Shown here: piece by piece, positions 26,712 to 36,464 of the stretch
Layout of the letters: every line of letters begins with the position of its first letter
How positions within the stretch are numbered: position 1 is the first letter of the stretch
Assembly: GCA_023414875.1 (NCBI GenBank)
Contig: JAEZMV010000018.1
Span: forward strand, 124,001-188,000
From: Bacillota bacterium
GTDB taxonomy: Bacteria > Bacillota > Clostridia > Lachnospirales > Lachnospiraceae
Length of the DNA: 64,000 bases
Direction of reading: 5' to 3'
Notes under the pieces: model-generated
Database searches by the model: none
The model's input: only the letters and a program-made list of their open reading frames with translations
Told to the model about the DNA's origin: nothing
Position numbers and translations under genes: made by a program

Positions 26712-28211
26712 ATGGGAAAACCAACAGGATTTATGGAGTATAATAGAACAGAGACATCAGCCGAAGCACCTAAGGATAGAATTAAGCATTTTAATGAATT
26801 CCATCAGCCCCTTACTATGGAAGAAAGAAAATGTCAGGGAGCCCGCTGTATGGAGTGCGGAGTTCCTTTCTGCCAGTCAGGTATGATGATTGGAGGAATG
26901 GCATCCGGATGCCCATTAATGAATTTAATTCCCGAGTGGAATGACTTATTATACAGAGGCAATATGAAGCAGGCATTATCCCGCCTGATGAAAACGAATA
27001 ATTTTCCGGAGATCACGGGAAGGGTATGTCCTGCACCCTGTGAGTCAGCCTGTACCTGTGGACTGCATGGAAACCCGGTTACAATCAAAGAAAATGAGTA
27101 TGCGATCGCAGAATATGGTTACGAGGCAGGTTATATCACCCCGAATCCTCCGTCAATTCGAACAGGGAAAAGGGTGGCTGTCATCGGCTCAGGCCCTGCA
27201 GGATTAGCGGCAGCTGATCAATTGAACAAAAGAGGTCATTTGGTGACCGTATTTGAGCGTTCCGATCGTATCGGTGGATTATTGATGTATGGTATTCCTA
27301 ATATGAAATTAGAAAAACAAGTAATCGAGCGCAGAGTTACCATTATGAAGAAAGAAGGAGTAACCTTTATTACCGGAGTAGATGTTGGAGTAAATTATAA
27401 AGCAAATAAGCTGCTTAAGGAATTTGACAGGGTCATACTCACCTGTGGAGCATCAAATCCAAGGGATATCAAGGCTCCCGGAAGAGAGGCTAAAGGCATC
27501 TATTTTGCTGTGGATTATTTAAAGGCTGCGACCAAGGATTTACTGGATGCCGGAGTAACTACAGTATCCGAAGATAGTGCTTTCTCAATTTCAGCCAAGG
27601 GTAAAAAGGTTTTAGTCATCGGTGGAGGCGATACCGGTAATGACTGTGTCGGTACTTCCATCCGCCAAGGAGCAGTTTCTGTGCTTCAACTGGAGATGAT
27701 GCCGAAGCTTCCAAAGACCAGAGCAGAGAATAATCCCTGGCCGGAATGGCCAAAGGTCAGTAAGACGGATTACGGACAGGAAGAAGCATCGGCGGTATTT
27801 GGCGAGGATCCACGGGTATATCAGACAACGGTTAAGGAATTTATCGCTGATGAGCAGGGGAATGTATGCAAAGTGATTACCGTAGGTCTAGAGAGTAAAT
27901 TTGATGAAGCAACCAAACGTATCATGATGGTTGAAGTAGTGGGCAGCGAAAAGGAAGTAGAAATTGATCTGGTGCTGATTGCAGCAGGTTTCCTGGGGAC
28001 ACAAAATTATGTGGCAGAGGCATTTGGAGTAGAACTCGATGCAAGAACCAATGTAAAAACAGAGGCCGGTAAGTATAAAACCAATATTGATCAGGTGTTT
28101 GTAGCCGGAGATATGCACCGCGGACAGTCCTTGGTAGTTTGGGCAATTCTTGAAGGCCGTGAGGTCGCGAAGGAAGTAGATACAAGTCTGATGGGATACA
28201 GCAACCTATAA
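26712..28211 (+). CDS. gltD: Glutamate synthase, small subunit
   Basis: About 499 residues. It passes electrons from NAD(P)H through FAD and iron-sulfur centres to GltB. Features: N-terminal cysteine clusters (CMECGVPFC; CPAPCESACTCG), an FAD Rossmann motif GSGPAGLAAADQL and a second nucleotide motif GGGDTGND. ATG 26712 gives the usual MGKPTGF beginning; ATG 26700 is an alternative, but its RBS would be too close. It lies 148 nt behind gltB, in a gap that contains a small CCTGC/GCAGG hairpin but no clear terminator. Confidence 0.94.
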   Translation: MGKPTGFMEYNRTETSAEAPKDRIKHFNEFHQPLTMEERKCQGARCMECGVPFCQSGMMIGGMASGCPLMNLIPEWNDLLYRGNMKQALSRLMKTNNFPEITGRVCPAPCESACTCGLHGNPVTIKENEYAIAEYGYEAGYITPNPPSIRTGKRVAVIGSGPAGLAAADQLNKRGHLVTVFERSDRIGGLLMYGIPNMKLEKQVIERRVTIMKKEGVTFITGVDVGVNYKANKLLKEFDRVILTCGASNPRDIKAPGREAKGIYFAVDYLKAATKDLLDAGVTTVSEDSAFSISAKGKKVLVIGGGDTGNDCVGTSIRQGAVSVLQLEMMPKLPKTRAENNPWPEWPKVSKTDYGQEEASAVFGEDPRVYQTTVKEFIADEQGNVCKVITVGLESKFDEATKRIMMVEVVGSEKEVEIDLVLIAAGFLGTQNYVAEAFGVELDARTNVKTEAGKYKTNIDQVFVAGDMHRGQSLVVWAILEGREVAKEVDTSLMGYSNL

Positions 28212-28292
28212 AAAGCTAGTTATCTGTAATGTATCTTCAAATTGATTCCTGATGAAGGATATGGATATTAGTAAATAATGAATATATAAAAA

Positions 28293-28327
28293 GATTGAGC
28301 TCTTGATATGGGACTCAATCTTTTTTT
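28293..28327 (+). terminator. Terminator of gltBD
   Basis: Stem 28293-28299 with 28314-28320 (GATTGAG/CTCAATC) followed by seven T. Confidence 0.9.
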
Positions 28328-28514
28328 AAATAGGCTTCATTATTTTGTTGTTCTAACCATTCAAGCACATTCTTCGCCACTTTCTAAGATTGACAATGTA
28401 AACGCAAAAAGTCTAGACGCGATTATCTAAACTTGGCAAGAAACAGAGTAAAAAATTAATTATCAGTTCCATATATAGCAAGTTTATGTAATAATAGATT
28501 ATAAGAAGTGTGAA

Positions 28515-28538
28515 AAGAATTCAATAAATTGAATTCTT
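28515..28538. repeat. GAATTC-centred palindrome, copy 2
   Basis: Arms 28515-28524 and 28529-28538 are exact complements around TAAA, about 90 nt upstream of the GH3 gene. Related to 5989-6011. The rest of 28328-28630 holds no gene that I can see. Confidence 0.6.
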
Positions 28539-28630
28539 AGTAAATATAATAATGAATTCCAGTGGAAAATCATTATTATATAGAGTTTTATAGGAACCAG
28601 AATTCTTGAAAAGTGAGTAGGTGTAAAGGG

Positions 28631-30916
28631 ATGGATACAGTAAATAAAAAAATGCAACAGATAAACTTAGAAGATAAAGCAAAACTCTGCGTCGGAAAGA
28701 ATTACTGGCAGACCTATGATATTGAAGCAATTGATCTTCCTTCCATGTATATGAGTGATGGACCTAGCGGTCTTCGCAAGCAGGATAGTAAAAACAACGC
28801 AGATGAAGAGAAACAGAGCAGTAAACCGACCGTTTGCTTCCCCTCCGGTTCAACATTGGCCTGTAGTTGGGATAGGGAATTATTATTTAAGGTTGGCAGC
28901 AGTCTTGGCAGGAAGGCGGCTTCAGAAGATGTGGATATATTACTGGCACCCAGTATGAATATAAAAAGAACACCTTTATGTGGAAGAAATTTTGAATATT
29001 ATACGGAAGATCCTTATCTTAACGGAGAACTTGCCGCCGCTTTTATTGAGGGAGTGCAAACGCATAAGGTTGCTGCATGTCCGAAACATTTTGCGGTAAA
29101 TAACCAGGAAACAAAACGTAAAGCTATCAATGTCATCATTGGTGAAAGAGAACTGAGGGAGATTTATCTGTCCGGCTTTGAGAGGGCGATTAAAAAGGCG
29201 AACCCCTGGTGTCTTATGTCCTCCTATAATAAAATCAATGGAGATTTTCCTGCCCAGAACCATCATATCCTGCAGGAAATTCTAAGAGAGGAATGGAGCT
29301 ATGACGGGGTTGTAATCAGTGACTGGGGAGCGATTGACCAGATAGTTTCGTCCATAGCGGAAAGCTTTAATATTCAGATGCCGGGTAATAATGGTTATTC
29401 GGCAAAGATGATCGTGGAAGCTGTGAAAAATATGGAATTACCGGAAGAGAAGTTAGATGAAGCAGTACGTAGAATTATGCAACTTGCCGAGAAAACAGTG
29501 AAACAAAGAGAAAAGGTAATCGTCAGTGATGAAGAGCTTCATCAGGATGCCTATGAGGCAGCCATTGAAAGCCTGGTATTATTAAAAAATAAGGATTCTA
29601 TTCTTCCTTTAAAAAAGGAGGATAGGATTCTGGTTGTTGGTGCTATGGCGGTTAGTCCCCGTTATCAGGTCAGTGGAGGTAGTGCGGCAGTCCAAAGCTA
29701 TCAGGTTGATCAGCCACTTGATTCTTTTTATAGGTTCTTATCGAAGGTTGACTTTTTAGAAGGTTATTCCGATCAGAAGGAGCTTGAAGAGGAAGAGTTT
29801 GAGCAAATCGCTGAAAAAGCTACCAAAGTGGATAAGGTAGTGATATTTGCGGGTTTACCGGCAAGCTATGAGTCAGAAGGTTTTGACCGACAGAAACTGG
29901 ATATTCCTGATACTCAGGTCCGGCTGATTCATAAGATATCCCAATATAATAAAAATATTATTGTAGTATTAGCCAATGGTTCAGCGGTCACAATGCCCTG
30001 GTTATCAAAAGCTAAGGCGGTTCTTGAAAGCTATCTAGGTGGAGAGGCGATTGGAAGAGCGGTTGTGGATTTGTTATATGGAGTTAAAAATCCGTCCGGT
30101 AAATTGGCTGAGACATTTCCGGTAACATTAGAAGATACACCTGCATACTTAAGCTTTCCGGGAGAGAATAATGTTGCTGAATATAAGGAAGGCATCTTTG
30201 TCGGTTATCGCTATTATGATAAGAAGAAGATAAAACCGCTGTTTCCTTTTGGTCATGGCTTAAGCTATACAAAATTTAAGTATACCGATATTCGAGTAAG
30301 CAAGGCTGAAATTCAGGATAGTGATACTTTAGAAGTCAGTATAACGGTAAAAAATGTCGGTGAATGCTTTGGTAAAGAGGTTATTCAGCTTTATATCGGT
30401 AAGACAGCCTCCACAATAATTCGACCTGTGAAGGAATTAAAAGCCTTCGAAAAGATTAGCCTTGATCCGCAGGAGTCAAAAACAGTATCATTTAAATTAA
30501 ACAAAAGTGATTTTTCTTACTATAATACAGCCGTTCATGATTGGATTGCTGAGACAGGACAGTATGAAGTATTCATTGGCAGTTCTTCTTCCGATATTCG
30601 AAAGAAAGCGATTGTTACTTTGAGCTCCCGTGACAGAGTTCTGCTTCCTATTACCCGTAACACCGCGTTTGGTGATGTATTCGATATTCCGGAATTGTCA
30701 GATCTCTTTCTCCCTTTTTTTAATGAAGTGGTCGCAAATATTCCTCTGGAGTTTAATCTGGGAGATAAAGATGGACAACTTGCTAAGGCAATGCTACGCG
30801 GTATGACCTTCAGCTCCATAGCCAGTTATGTAGGGGAAGCATTAAGGGATGAGATGATAGAATATATACTGAAGCAATTGAATAGTAAACTGGAGAAGCT
30901 GAGAAGAGGCTGCTAA
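28631..30916 (+). CDS. Glycoside hydrolase family 3 beta-glucosidase-type enzyme
   Basis: 761 residues without a signal peptide, so it acts in the cytoplasm on imported oligosaccharides. Domains: TIM barrel with DGPSGLR near the start and the nucleophile D231 in VISDWGA, then the alpha/beta sandwich, then a fibronectin III-like domain (from GHGLSYTKF, about 535-660). About 100 extra residues follow it. Start ATG 28631 has GTAGGTG six bases upstream; GTG 28613 is an alternative. Substrate may be beta-glucosides or beta-xylosides; the sequence alone does not decide. Single-gene unit. Confidence 0.9.
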   Translation: MDTVNKKMQQINLEDKAKLCVGKNYWQTYDIEAIDLPSMYMSDGPSGLRKQDSKNNADEEKQSSKPTVCFPSGSTLACSWDRELLFKVGSSLGRKAASEDVDILLAPSMNIKRTPLCGRNFEYYTEDPYLNGELAAAFIEGVQTHKVAACPKHFAVNNQETKRKAINVIIGERELREIYLSGFERAIKKANPWCLMSSYNKINGDFPAQNHHILQEILREEWSYDGVVISDWGAIDQIVSSIAESFNIQMPGNNGYSAKMIVEAVKNMELPEEKLDEAVRRIMQLAEKTVKQREKVIVSDEELHQDAYEAAIESLVLLKNKDSILPLKKEDRILVVGAMAVSPRYQVSGGSAAVQSYQVDQPLDSFYRFLSKVDFLEGYSDQKELEEEEFEQIAEKATKVDKVVIFAGLPASYESEGFDRQKLDIPDTQVRLIHKISQYNKNIIVVLANGSAVTMPWLSKAKAVLESYLGGEAIGRAVVDLLYGVKNPSGKLAETFPVTLEDTPAYLSFPGENNVAEYKEGIFVGYRYYDKKKIKPLFPFGHGLSYTKFKYTDIRVSKAEIQDSDTLEVSITVKNVGECFGKEVIQLYIGKTASTIIRPVKELKAFEKISLDPQESKTVSFKLNKSDFSYYNTAVHDWIAETGQYEVFIGSSSSDIRKKAIVTLSSRDRVLLPITRNTAFGDVFDIPELSDLFLPFFNEVVANIPLEFNLGDKDGQLAKAMLRGMTFSSIASYVGEALRDEMIEYILKQLNSKLEKLRRGC

Positions 30917-31052
30917 CTTGATTGTATAAATTCACAAGTGGTGGTCAGTCTTGATGGAATAAAATCCCTTGAGAAGAGATAACTAAGAATGCTACGATTA
31001 ATTGAAACGTGATTTAAATCACAGAAAAAAGAAATATTATATGGTATAAAAT

Positions 31053-31105
31053 GAGTGTAAATTCTGTAAGGAAATAATCCGTACAAAGAATTACACTCTT
31101 TTTTT
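31053..31105 (+). terminator. Terminator between GH3 gene and pflB
   Basis: GAGTGTAA-ATTCT (31053-31065) pairs with AGAATTACACTC (31087-31098) with one bulge, followed by seven T. The rest of 30917-31263 is AT-rich promoter DNA. Confidence 0.8.
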
Positions 31106-31185
31106 AAAAATAAAGTATGATTTGTATTTGTGCATAACGAATAAAAATTACTATAAATAGTATTGATTGCTATTATCAATTACCA

Positions 31186-31214
31186 TTGACTGCATAATAT
31201 ATATTAAGTAATAT
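31186..31214 (+). promoter_or_regulatory. Predicted pflB promoter
   Basis: TTGACT at 31186-31191, 17-nt spacer, TAATAT at 31209-31214; several overlapping AT-rich -10 alternatives follow. Confidence 0.45.
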
Positions 31215-31263
31215 ATTATTATAATATGATATGCCGTAGTAAGCGGCGGAATGGAGGATAACT

Positions 31264-33489
31264 ATGAGACAAGAATGGTACGAGTTTAGACCGGGCAGCT
31301 GGATGACAGATGTCAATGTTCGAAGTTTCATTCAACATAACTATACCCCGTACGAAGGAGATGACGCTTTCCTGGCTGGTCCCACCAAGAAGACGACAAA
31401 GCTGTGGGAGAACGTTATGGAACTGATGAAGGAAGAGGCAAAGAAAGGTATTATAGATGCTGAAACCTCAGTTCCTTCTACCATAACATCGTTCGAAGCA
31501 GGATATCTTGATAAGGATAAGGAGGTAATTGTAGGATTCCAGACTGACAAGCCCTTAAAACGCGGTATTATGCCAAACGGTGGAATTCGAGTGGTTAAAA
31601 ATGCCCTTGAGGCATATGGCTATAGCTTGGATAAAAAGACAGAGGAGATCTATTCTGAAAACAGAAAAACACATAATGACGGTGTATTTGATGCTTACAC
31701 TGATGCGATGAAGAAAGCTAGACATACCGGTATTATAACCGGTCTTCCGGATGCTTACGGCAGAGGAAGAATAATTGGAGATTACCGTAGGGTGGCTCTG
31801 TATGGTGTTGACTTCTTGATTGAGGAGAAAATTGAAGAAAAGAAGCTCCTTGAAATACCGATACTTGAATCACCGGATATCCGTTTAAGAGAAGAAATAT
31901 CCGAACAGATAAAAGCTTTAAAACAATTAAAGAAAATGGCTGCTTCTTATGGTTATGATATCAGTAAACCGGCTTCCAATTCTTTTGAAGCTACCCAGTG
32001 GACTTATTTTGCATATCTTGGCGCAATCAAAGAACAGGACGGAGCTGCCATGAGTCTTGGCAGAGTTTCTACCTTCCTGGATATCTACTATGAGAGAGAT
32101 TTAAGAAATAATAAGATAACAGAAGAGGGCATACAGGAATTAGTAGATCAATTTGTTATGAAACTACGAATGGTACGTTTCTTAAGAACACCATCTTACA
32201 ACGACTTGTTTTCCGGTGATCCTACCTGGGTTACAGAGTCCATTGGTGGAATGGGTCTGGACGGAAGAACTCTGGTAACCAAAAGCAGTTTTCGTGTTTT
32301 GCACACCCTCTATAATCTGGGACCTGCTCCGGAACCAAATTTAACAGTGCTTTGGTCCGTGTTCCTACCGGAAGCCTTTAAGAAGTTCTGTTCCAAAGTT
32401 TCCATAGATACCAGTTCCATTCAATATGAAAGTGATGACCTTATGAGAGAGATATGGGGCGATGATTACGGAATTGCGTGCTGTGTATCTGCGATGAGGA
32501 TAGGAAAGCAGATGCAATTCTTTGGTGCCCGTGCCAACCTTGCAAAAGCTCTGCTATATGCAATTAATGGCGGAAAGGATGAAATCTACGGAGAGCAGGT
32601 AGGACCGATGTTCGCACCAATTACCGGAGAATATCTGGATTATGATGAGGTTATGGCGAAATTCGATCAAACTATGGATTGGTTATCCGAATTATATATT
32701 AATACGTTGAACGTAATCCATTACATGCATGATAAGTATAATTATGAAAGACTTCAGATGGCGCTCCATGATATCAATATATTACGTACCGAAGCCTGTG
32801 GTATTGCCGGTCTTTCCGTTGTAGCAGATTCCTTATCTGCAATCAAATATGCTAAAGTTAAGGTGCTTCGTAACGAAGCCGGTTTAGCTGTAGATTATGA
32901 AATAGAAGGTGAATATCCAGCTTACGGTAATAACGATGACAGAGTCGATCAGATTGCGATTGAAATCGTGGAACGATTTATGAATAAGCTTCGTAAGGTA
33001 AAAACCTATCGTGATGCGACTCAGACCTTATCTGTCTTGACAATTACCTCGAATGTGGTGTACGGTAAAAAGACAGGAAGTACACCGGATGGTCGTAAAG
33101 CAGGTGAACCCTTTGCTCCCGGAGCAAATCCGATGCATGGAAGAGATAAGAAGGGTGCCGTTGCTTCCATGCTATCAGTTGCAAAGCTTCCCTATAAGCA
33201 TGCGGAAGATGGTATCTCTTACACCTTCTCCATAATCCCCAAGGCATTAGGTAAGGATAATAAGGAAAGAGTTGATAATTTGGTAGGCTTACTGGACGGC
33301 TATTTCCATAGTAGAGGGCATCATATCAATGTCAATGTATTTGACCGTGAAACCTTAATGGATGCAATGGAACATCCTGAGAAATACCCTCAGCTTACAA
33401 TCCGGGTTTCGGGCTATGCAGTTAATTTTATCAAATTAAGTAAGGAACAGCAGCTGGACGTAATCCATCGTACATTTCATGAGAGATAA
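31264..33489 (+). CDS. pflB: Pyruvate formate-lyase (formate acetyltransferase)
   Basis: 741 residues, normal length. Splits pyruvate and CoA into acetyl-CoA and formate, the anaerobic alternative to pyruvate dehydrogenase. The adjacent active-site cysteines C406-C407 are in GIACCVSAM, and the glycyl radical residue is G717 in RVSGYAVNF near the C terminus. These distinguish PFL from glycerol dehydratase-type relatives. RBS TGGAGG upstream. The activating enzyme gene follows 112 nt later. It also signals a strictly anaerobic enzyme, since the radical is destroyed by oxygen. Confidence 0.97.
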   Translation: MRQEWYEFRPGSWMTDVNVRSFIQHNYTPYEGDDAFLAGPTKKTTKLWENVMELMKEEAKKGIIDAETSVPSTITSFEAGYLDKDKEVIVGFQTDKPLKRGIMPNGGIRVVKNALEAYGYSLDKKTEEIYSENRKTHNDGVFDAYTDAMKKARHTGIITGLPDAYGRGRIIGDYRRVALYGVDFLIEEKIEEKKLLEIPILESPDIRLREEISEQIKALKQLKKMAASYGYDISKPASNSFEATQWTYFAYLGAIKEQDGAAMSLGRVSTFLDIYYERDLRNNKITEEGIQELVDQFVMKLRMVRFLRTPSYNDLFSGDPTWVTESIGGMGLDGRTLVTKSSFRVLHTLYNLGPAPEPNLTVLWSVFLPEAFKKFCSKVSIDTSSIQYESDDLMREIWGDDYGIACCVSAMRIGKQMQFFGARANLAKALLYAINGGKDEIYGEQVGPMFAPITGEYLDYDEVMAKFDQTMDWLSELYINTLNVIHYMHDKYNYERLQMALHDINILRTEACGIAGLSVVADSLSAIKYAKVKVLRNEAGLAVDYEIEGEYPAYGNNDDRVDQIAIEIVERFMNKLRKVKTYRDATQTLSVLTITSNVVYGKKTGSTPDGRKAGEPFAPGANPMHGRDKKGAVASMLSVAKLPYKHAEDGISYTFSIIPKALGKDNKERVDNLVGLLDGYFHSRGHHINVNVFDRETLMDAMEHPEKYPQLTIRVSGYAVNFIKLSKEQQLDVIHRTFHER

Positions 33490-33601
33490 AATATAATATT
33501 AATCATATAATTTAATAAAATCTAATTTATAATGAAAGCATGATTATGAACTCGTTGGTACTTAGGTCCTCCGTGTTTCTCTTTGAAAGGTTGGTGATAC
33601 C

Positions 33602-34342
33602 ATGAGCATAATAGGGCGAATACATTCGTTGGAGAGCTTTGGCACAGTGGATGGCCCGGGGATACGCTTTGTTGTATTTATGCAGGGTTGTCCGCTCAGA
33701 TGTCAGTTTTGTCATAACCCGGATACCTGGGAAGTTAACAAGGGAACGGAATATACCTCCCAGCAGTTAACTCAGGAAATTATCAAATATAAATCCTATA
33801 TGGAATTTTCGGGTGGTGGTGTTACTTTTACCGGAGGAGAACCGTTATTACAGGCGGAATTCATTCTGGAGGTAGCAAAACAGTTAAAACAACAGGGCAT
33901 ATCAATTGCTATTGATACCTCCGGGTATGTTTGGAATGATTATGTTAAAGAAGTATTAGATGATACCGATATTGTATTACTGGACATTAAGAATTATGAC
34001 CCGGTGATTTACGAGAATGTAACCGGAGTTTCATTGACACCAACCTTAAAGCTATTGGATTATCTTAGAGAGAAAAATATTAATACCTGGGTAAGGTATG
34101 TATTGGTACCTCAGTTAACCGATAATTTGGAAAGTGTCAGATTGTTATCCAACCACTTGGGTAAATATCCGAATGTATCAAAGATAGAACTCCTAGGTTT
34201 TCATAAGATGGGAGAATATAAGTGGAAAGAGCTTGGATTGGAATATAAATTATCTGAAACAAAAGAACCGGATAAAGAATTATTACAGGAAGTGAAAGCC
34301 ATCTTCGAAGCTAGTGGTAAGATAGTATCTGCCAATGTATAA
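33602..34342 (+). CDS. pflA: Pyruvate formate-lyase activating enzyme (radical SAM)
   Basis: 246 residues. The radical SAM motif is C30-x3-C34-x2-C37 (GCPLRCQFCHNP). It uses S-adenosylmethionine and a 4Fe-4S cluster to abstract hydrogen from G717 of PflB. FSGGGVTFTGGEPLLQ is the expected SAM-contact region. RBS AAAGGTTGG upstream. Its place directly after pflB identifies its substrate. No extra ferredoxin-like insert is present, as expected for the short PFL activases rather than those of glycerol dehydratase. Confidence 0.96.
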   Translation: MSIIGRIHSLESFGTVDGPGIRFVVFMQGCPLRCQFCHNPDTWEVNKGTEYTSQQLTQEIIKYKSYMEFSGGGVTFTGGEPLLQAEFILEVAKQLKQQGISIAIDTSGYVWNDYVKEVLDDTDIVLLDIKNYDPVIYENVTGVSLTPTLKLLDYLREKNINTWVRYVLVPQLTDNLESVRLLSNHLGKYPNVSKIELLGFHKMGEYKWKELGLEYKLSETKEPDKELLQEVKAIFEASGKIVSANV

Positions 34343-34474
34343 TAATATAATAGGATCGGCATATTCAGATTACAGTTAATTGAATTACCGGTTCTATTAT
34401 TAATGTATTATATTAGACAATAAAAAAGTTTAATGATATACTGAGTACATTTATAATGAAGAGGAGATTATCAT

Positions 34475-35470
34475 ATGAAACCAATCATTGCGATTCCAAT
34501 GGGTGATCCCGCAGGAATAGGACCTGAAATTATTGTAAAAGCACTTACCAAGCCGGAGGTATGTAATGCAGCCAGGTGTATTGTAATAGGAGATCGGAAG
34601 GTTATTGAGGATGCCATAGGTTTTACCAACTCAGAACTCCGGGTTAATTTACTTCATAAGCCTGAGGAAGGCGATTATGGAGCCGGTATTATTAATCTCA
34701 TCGACCTTGATAATGTTAATATGGATAGCTTTGAATATGGAAAAATTGATGGTATGTGTGGTAAGGCATCCTTTGAATACATTAAAAAAAGTATTGAACT
34801 GGCAAGCAACGGTGAAGTCGATGCAGTTGCAACTCCTCCAATTAATAAGGAAGCTTTAAAAGCAGGTAATATAGATTATATTGGGCACACCGAGATCTTT
34901 GGTGCTTTAACCGGTACGAAGGACCCATTAACGATGTTCGAGGTTCATGGGATGAGAATATTCTTTCTAACCCGCCATGTATCACTACGAAGGGCCTGCG
35001 ATATGGTGACAAAGGATAGAATTAAAGATTATGTGAAAAGATGTAAGGAAGTATTGAACAAGCTGGGTGTGTCTGAGGGTACGATGGCAATTGCCGGACT
35101 GAATCCCCACAGCGGAGAACATGGATTATTTGGAATGGAAGAGGTGGATCACGTAACTCCTGCAGTCGAAGAGTTAATTGAAGAAGACATCGATGTTACC
35201 GGACCTATCGGAGCGGATTCTGTATTCCACCTGGCATTGCAGGGACGATACAATAGTGTATTATCCTTGTATCATGATCAGGGGCATATCGCTGCTAAAA
35301 CTCTGGATTTTGAGCGTACCATTGCGATTACAGGAGGAATGCCGATTCTAAGAACCTCGGTGGATCATGGTACTGCGATGGATATCGCAGGAAAAGGTAT
35401 CGCAAGTGAGATAAGTATGGAGGAAGCAATTCTCTTAGGTGCAAAATACTCGGCACATTTTAATCGATAA
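34475..35470 (+). CDS. PdxA-family 4-phosphoerythronate/4-hydroxythreonine-4-phosphate dehydrogenase
   Basis: 331 residues of the PdxA family: GDPAGIGPE at the N terminus, metal-binding histidines in IGHTE, YHDQGH and DHGTA. Classical PdxA works in the DXP-dependent vitamin B6 route, but no pdxB, pdxJ or serC is nearby. Many Firmicute copies are PdxA2 enzymes that oxidise D-threonate or D-erythronate 4-phosphate, normally next to a DUF1537 kinase, also absent here. So the family is certain and the substrate is open. RBS GAGGAG. Followed by a phosphatase gene. Confidence 0.85.
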   Translation: MKPIIAIPMGDPAGIGPEIIVKALTKPEVCNAARCIVIGDRKVIEDAIGFTNSELRVNLLHKPEEGDYGAGIINLIDLDNVNMDSFEYGKIDGMCGKASFEYIKKSIELASNGEVDAVATPPINKEALKAGNIDYIGHTEIFGALTGTKDPLTMFEVHGMRIFFLTRHVSLRRACDMVTKDRIKDYVKRCKEVLNKLGVSEGTMAIAGLNPHSGEHGLFGMEEVDHVTPAVEELIEEDIDVTGPIGADSVFHLALQGRYNSVLSLYHDQGHIAAKTLDFERTIAITGGMPILRTSVDHGTAMDIAGKGIASEISMEEAILLGAKYSAHFNR

Positions 35471-35586
35471 AATAAAGTTCAGTACTCATAAAAACGTAGT
35501 AATTTCGTATATCCATTAAATTATACTAGATATTTTAACGTCCTTCATGTAGAATAAGTTACAAATAAGAACCGGAGAATATACAA

Positions 35587-36171
35587 ATGAAAATATACTT
35601 AATCAGGCATGGTCAGACCGATTGGAACTTACAAGGGAGATTTCAGGGCAGAGAAGACATTGCTTTAAATGAATACGGGATCTTGCAGGCACAGGAATGT
35701 GGAAATGCAATCAAAGGAGAACAATTTAAAGCGGTTATAACAAGTCCACTTAGCCGAGCAAGAAAGACAGCTGAAATTATTGCAGATCGTTTATCGATAG
35801 ATCAGGTAATTATAGATGAGGCTATCACAGAACGAGATTTTTCGAAGGTATCAGGCATGACTCCTAAAGAACGGGAGATCTTCTATGCTTCCGGAGAAAA
35901 AGACGATAAAGAGCCCTGGGAGGACTTGTGTAATCGTATGCTGACCAGCATAAAGAGATATGCGCAAAAGTTCCATGGTAATAATATAATTATGGTATCA
36001 CACGGAGCTTCCATCAATTCGGTTCTCTCCGCACTGAGTGAAGGTAAAACCGGAACCGGGAAGATAATACTTAAAAATGCATGTATTAATATTCTTCATT
36101 ATGAGAACGAGAAATTGAGTCTAGGAGAGATTAACCTATCGGCGGAAGAATATCTGGCAATTAAATCATAA
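35587..36171 (+). CDS. Histidine phosphatase (phosphoglycerate mutase-like)
   Basis: 194 residues with the phosphohistidine motif LIRHGQTDWN at the N terminus and the second catalytic histidine in MVSHGAS. The branch includes cobalamin-related CobC, broad phosphatases and small-molecule phosphatases; it is too short and too divergent for glycolytic GpmA. Weak RBS (CCGGAG). It lies 116 nt after the PdxA-like gene and may share its transcript. Closed by a terminator. Confidence 0.85.
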   Translation: MKIYLIRHGQTDWNLQGRFQGREDIALNEYGILQAQECGNAIKGEQFKAVITSPLSRARKTAEIIADRLSIDQVIIDEAITERDFSKVSGMTPKEREIFYASGEKDDKEPWEDLCNRMLTSIKRYAQKFHGNNIIMVSHGASINSVLSALSEGKTGTGKIILKNACINILHYENEKLSLGEINLSAEEYLAIKS

Positions 36172-36184
36172 ATAATGAAATAAT

Positions 36185-36222
36185 AGGTTTCTGTAGGAAA
36201 TATAACTGCAGAAGCCTTTTTT
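36185..36222 (+). terminator. Terminator after histidine phosphatase
   Basis: Stem 36185-36195 with 36207-36217 (two G-U wobbles) followed by TTTTTT. Its T run merges into the repeat at 36219. Confidence 0.8.
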
Positions 36223-36279
36223 ATTCAATAGGAGCATCTCCGCAAAGCGAACCGTAGTTCGCTTTTGGATGTGCACTCG
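36219..36279. repeat. Palindromic intergenic repeat, family A copy 2
   Basis: 36233-36279 matches 13633-13679 at 46 of 47 positions, and the preceding TTATTCAATAGG matches 13599-13609. This copy lacks the 22-23 nt that complete the outer palindrome of copy 1. Confidence 0.75.
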
Positions 36280-36283
36280 CACG

Positions 36284-36314
36284 TAAAAAAAGTTGTCAGA
36301 ATATTCTGACAACT
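36284..36314 (-). terminator. Minus-strand terminator (perfect 24-bp palindrome)
   Basis: 36291-36314 is a perfect palindrome (arms AGTTGTCAG, loop AATATT). On the minus strand it is followed by seven T (36290-36284), the form of an intrinsic terminator. No recognised minus-strand gene feeds it; only a 12-codon ORF (about 36356-36318) with a GAGGTG RBS lies upstream. Confidence 0.6.
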
Positions 36315-36464
36315 CATATGTTTTCATATAGGTAAACTTCATTTAACAGCATAACACACCTCTAAGAAAAAGTCTAGTATTTTTTTAATTTTCGAGTAAC
36401 ATGATAATCAGAACGAAGATTTTTAAGTTTTTAGTCACGAATCTCGTATTAATAAGGAGGAAGT

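Noticed and set aside
26578..26886. 102-codon ORF between gltB and gltD
   Set aside because: It overlaps the gltD start in another frame and has no plausible protein features.
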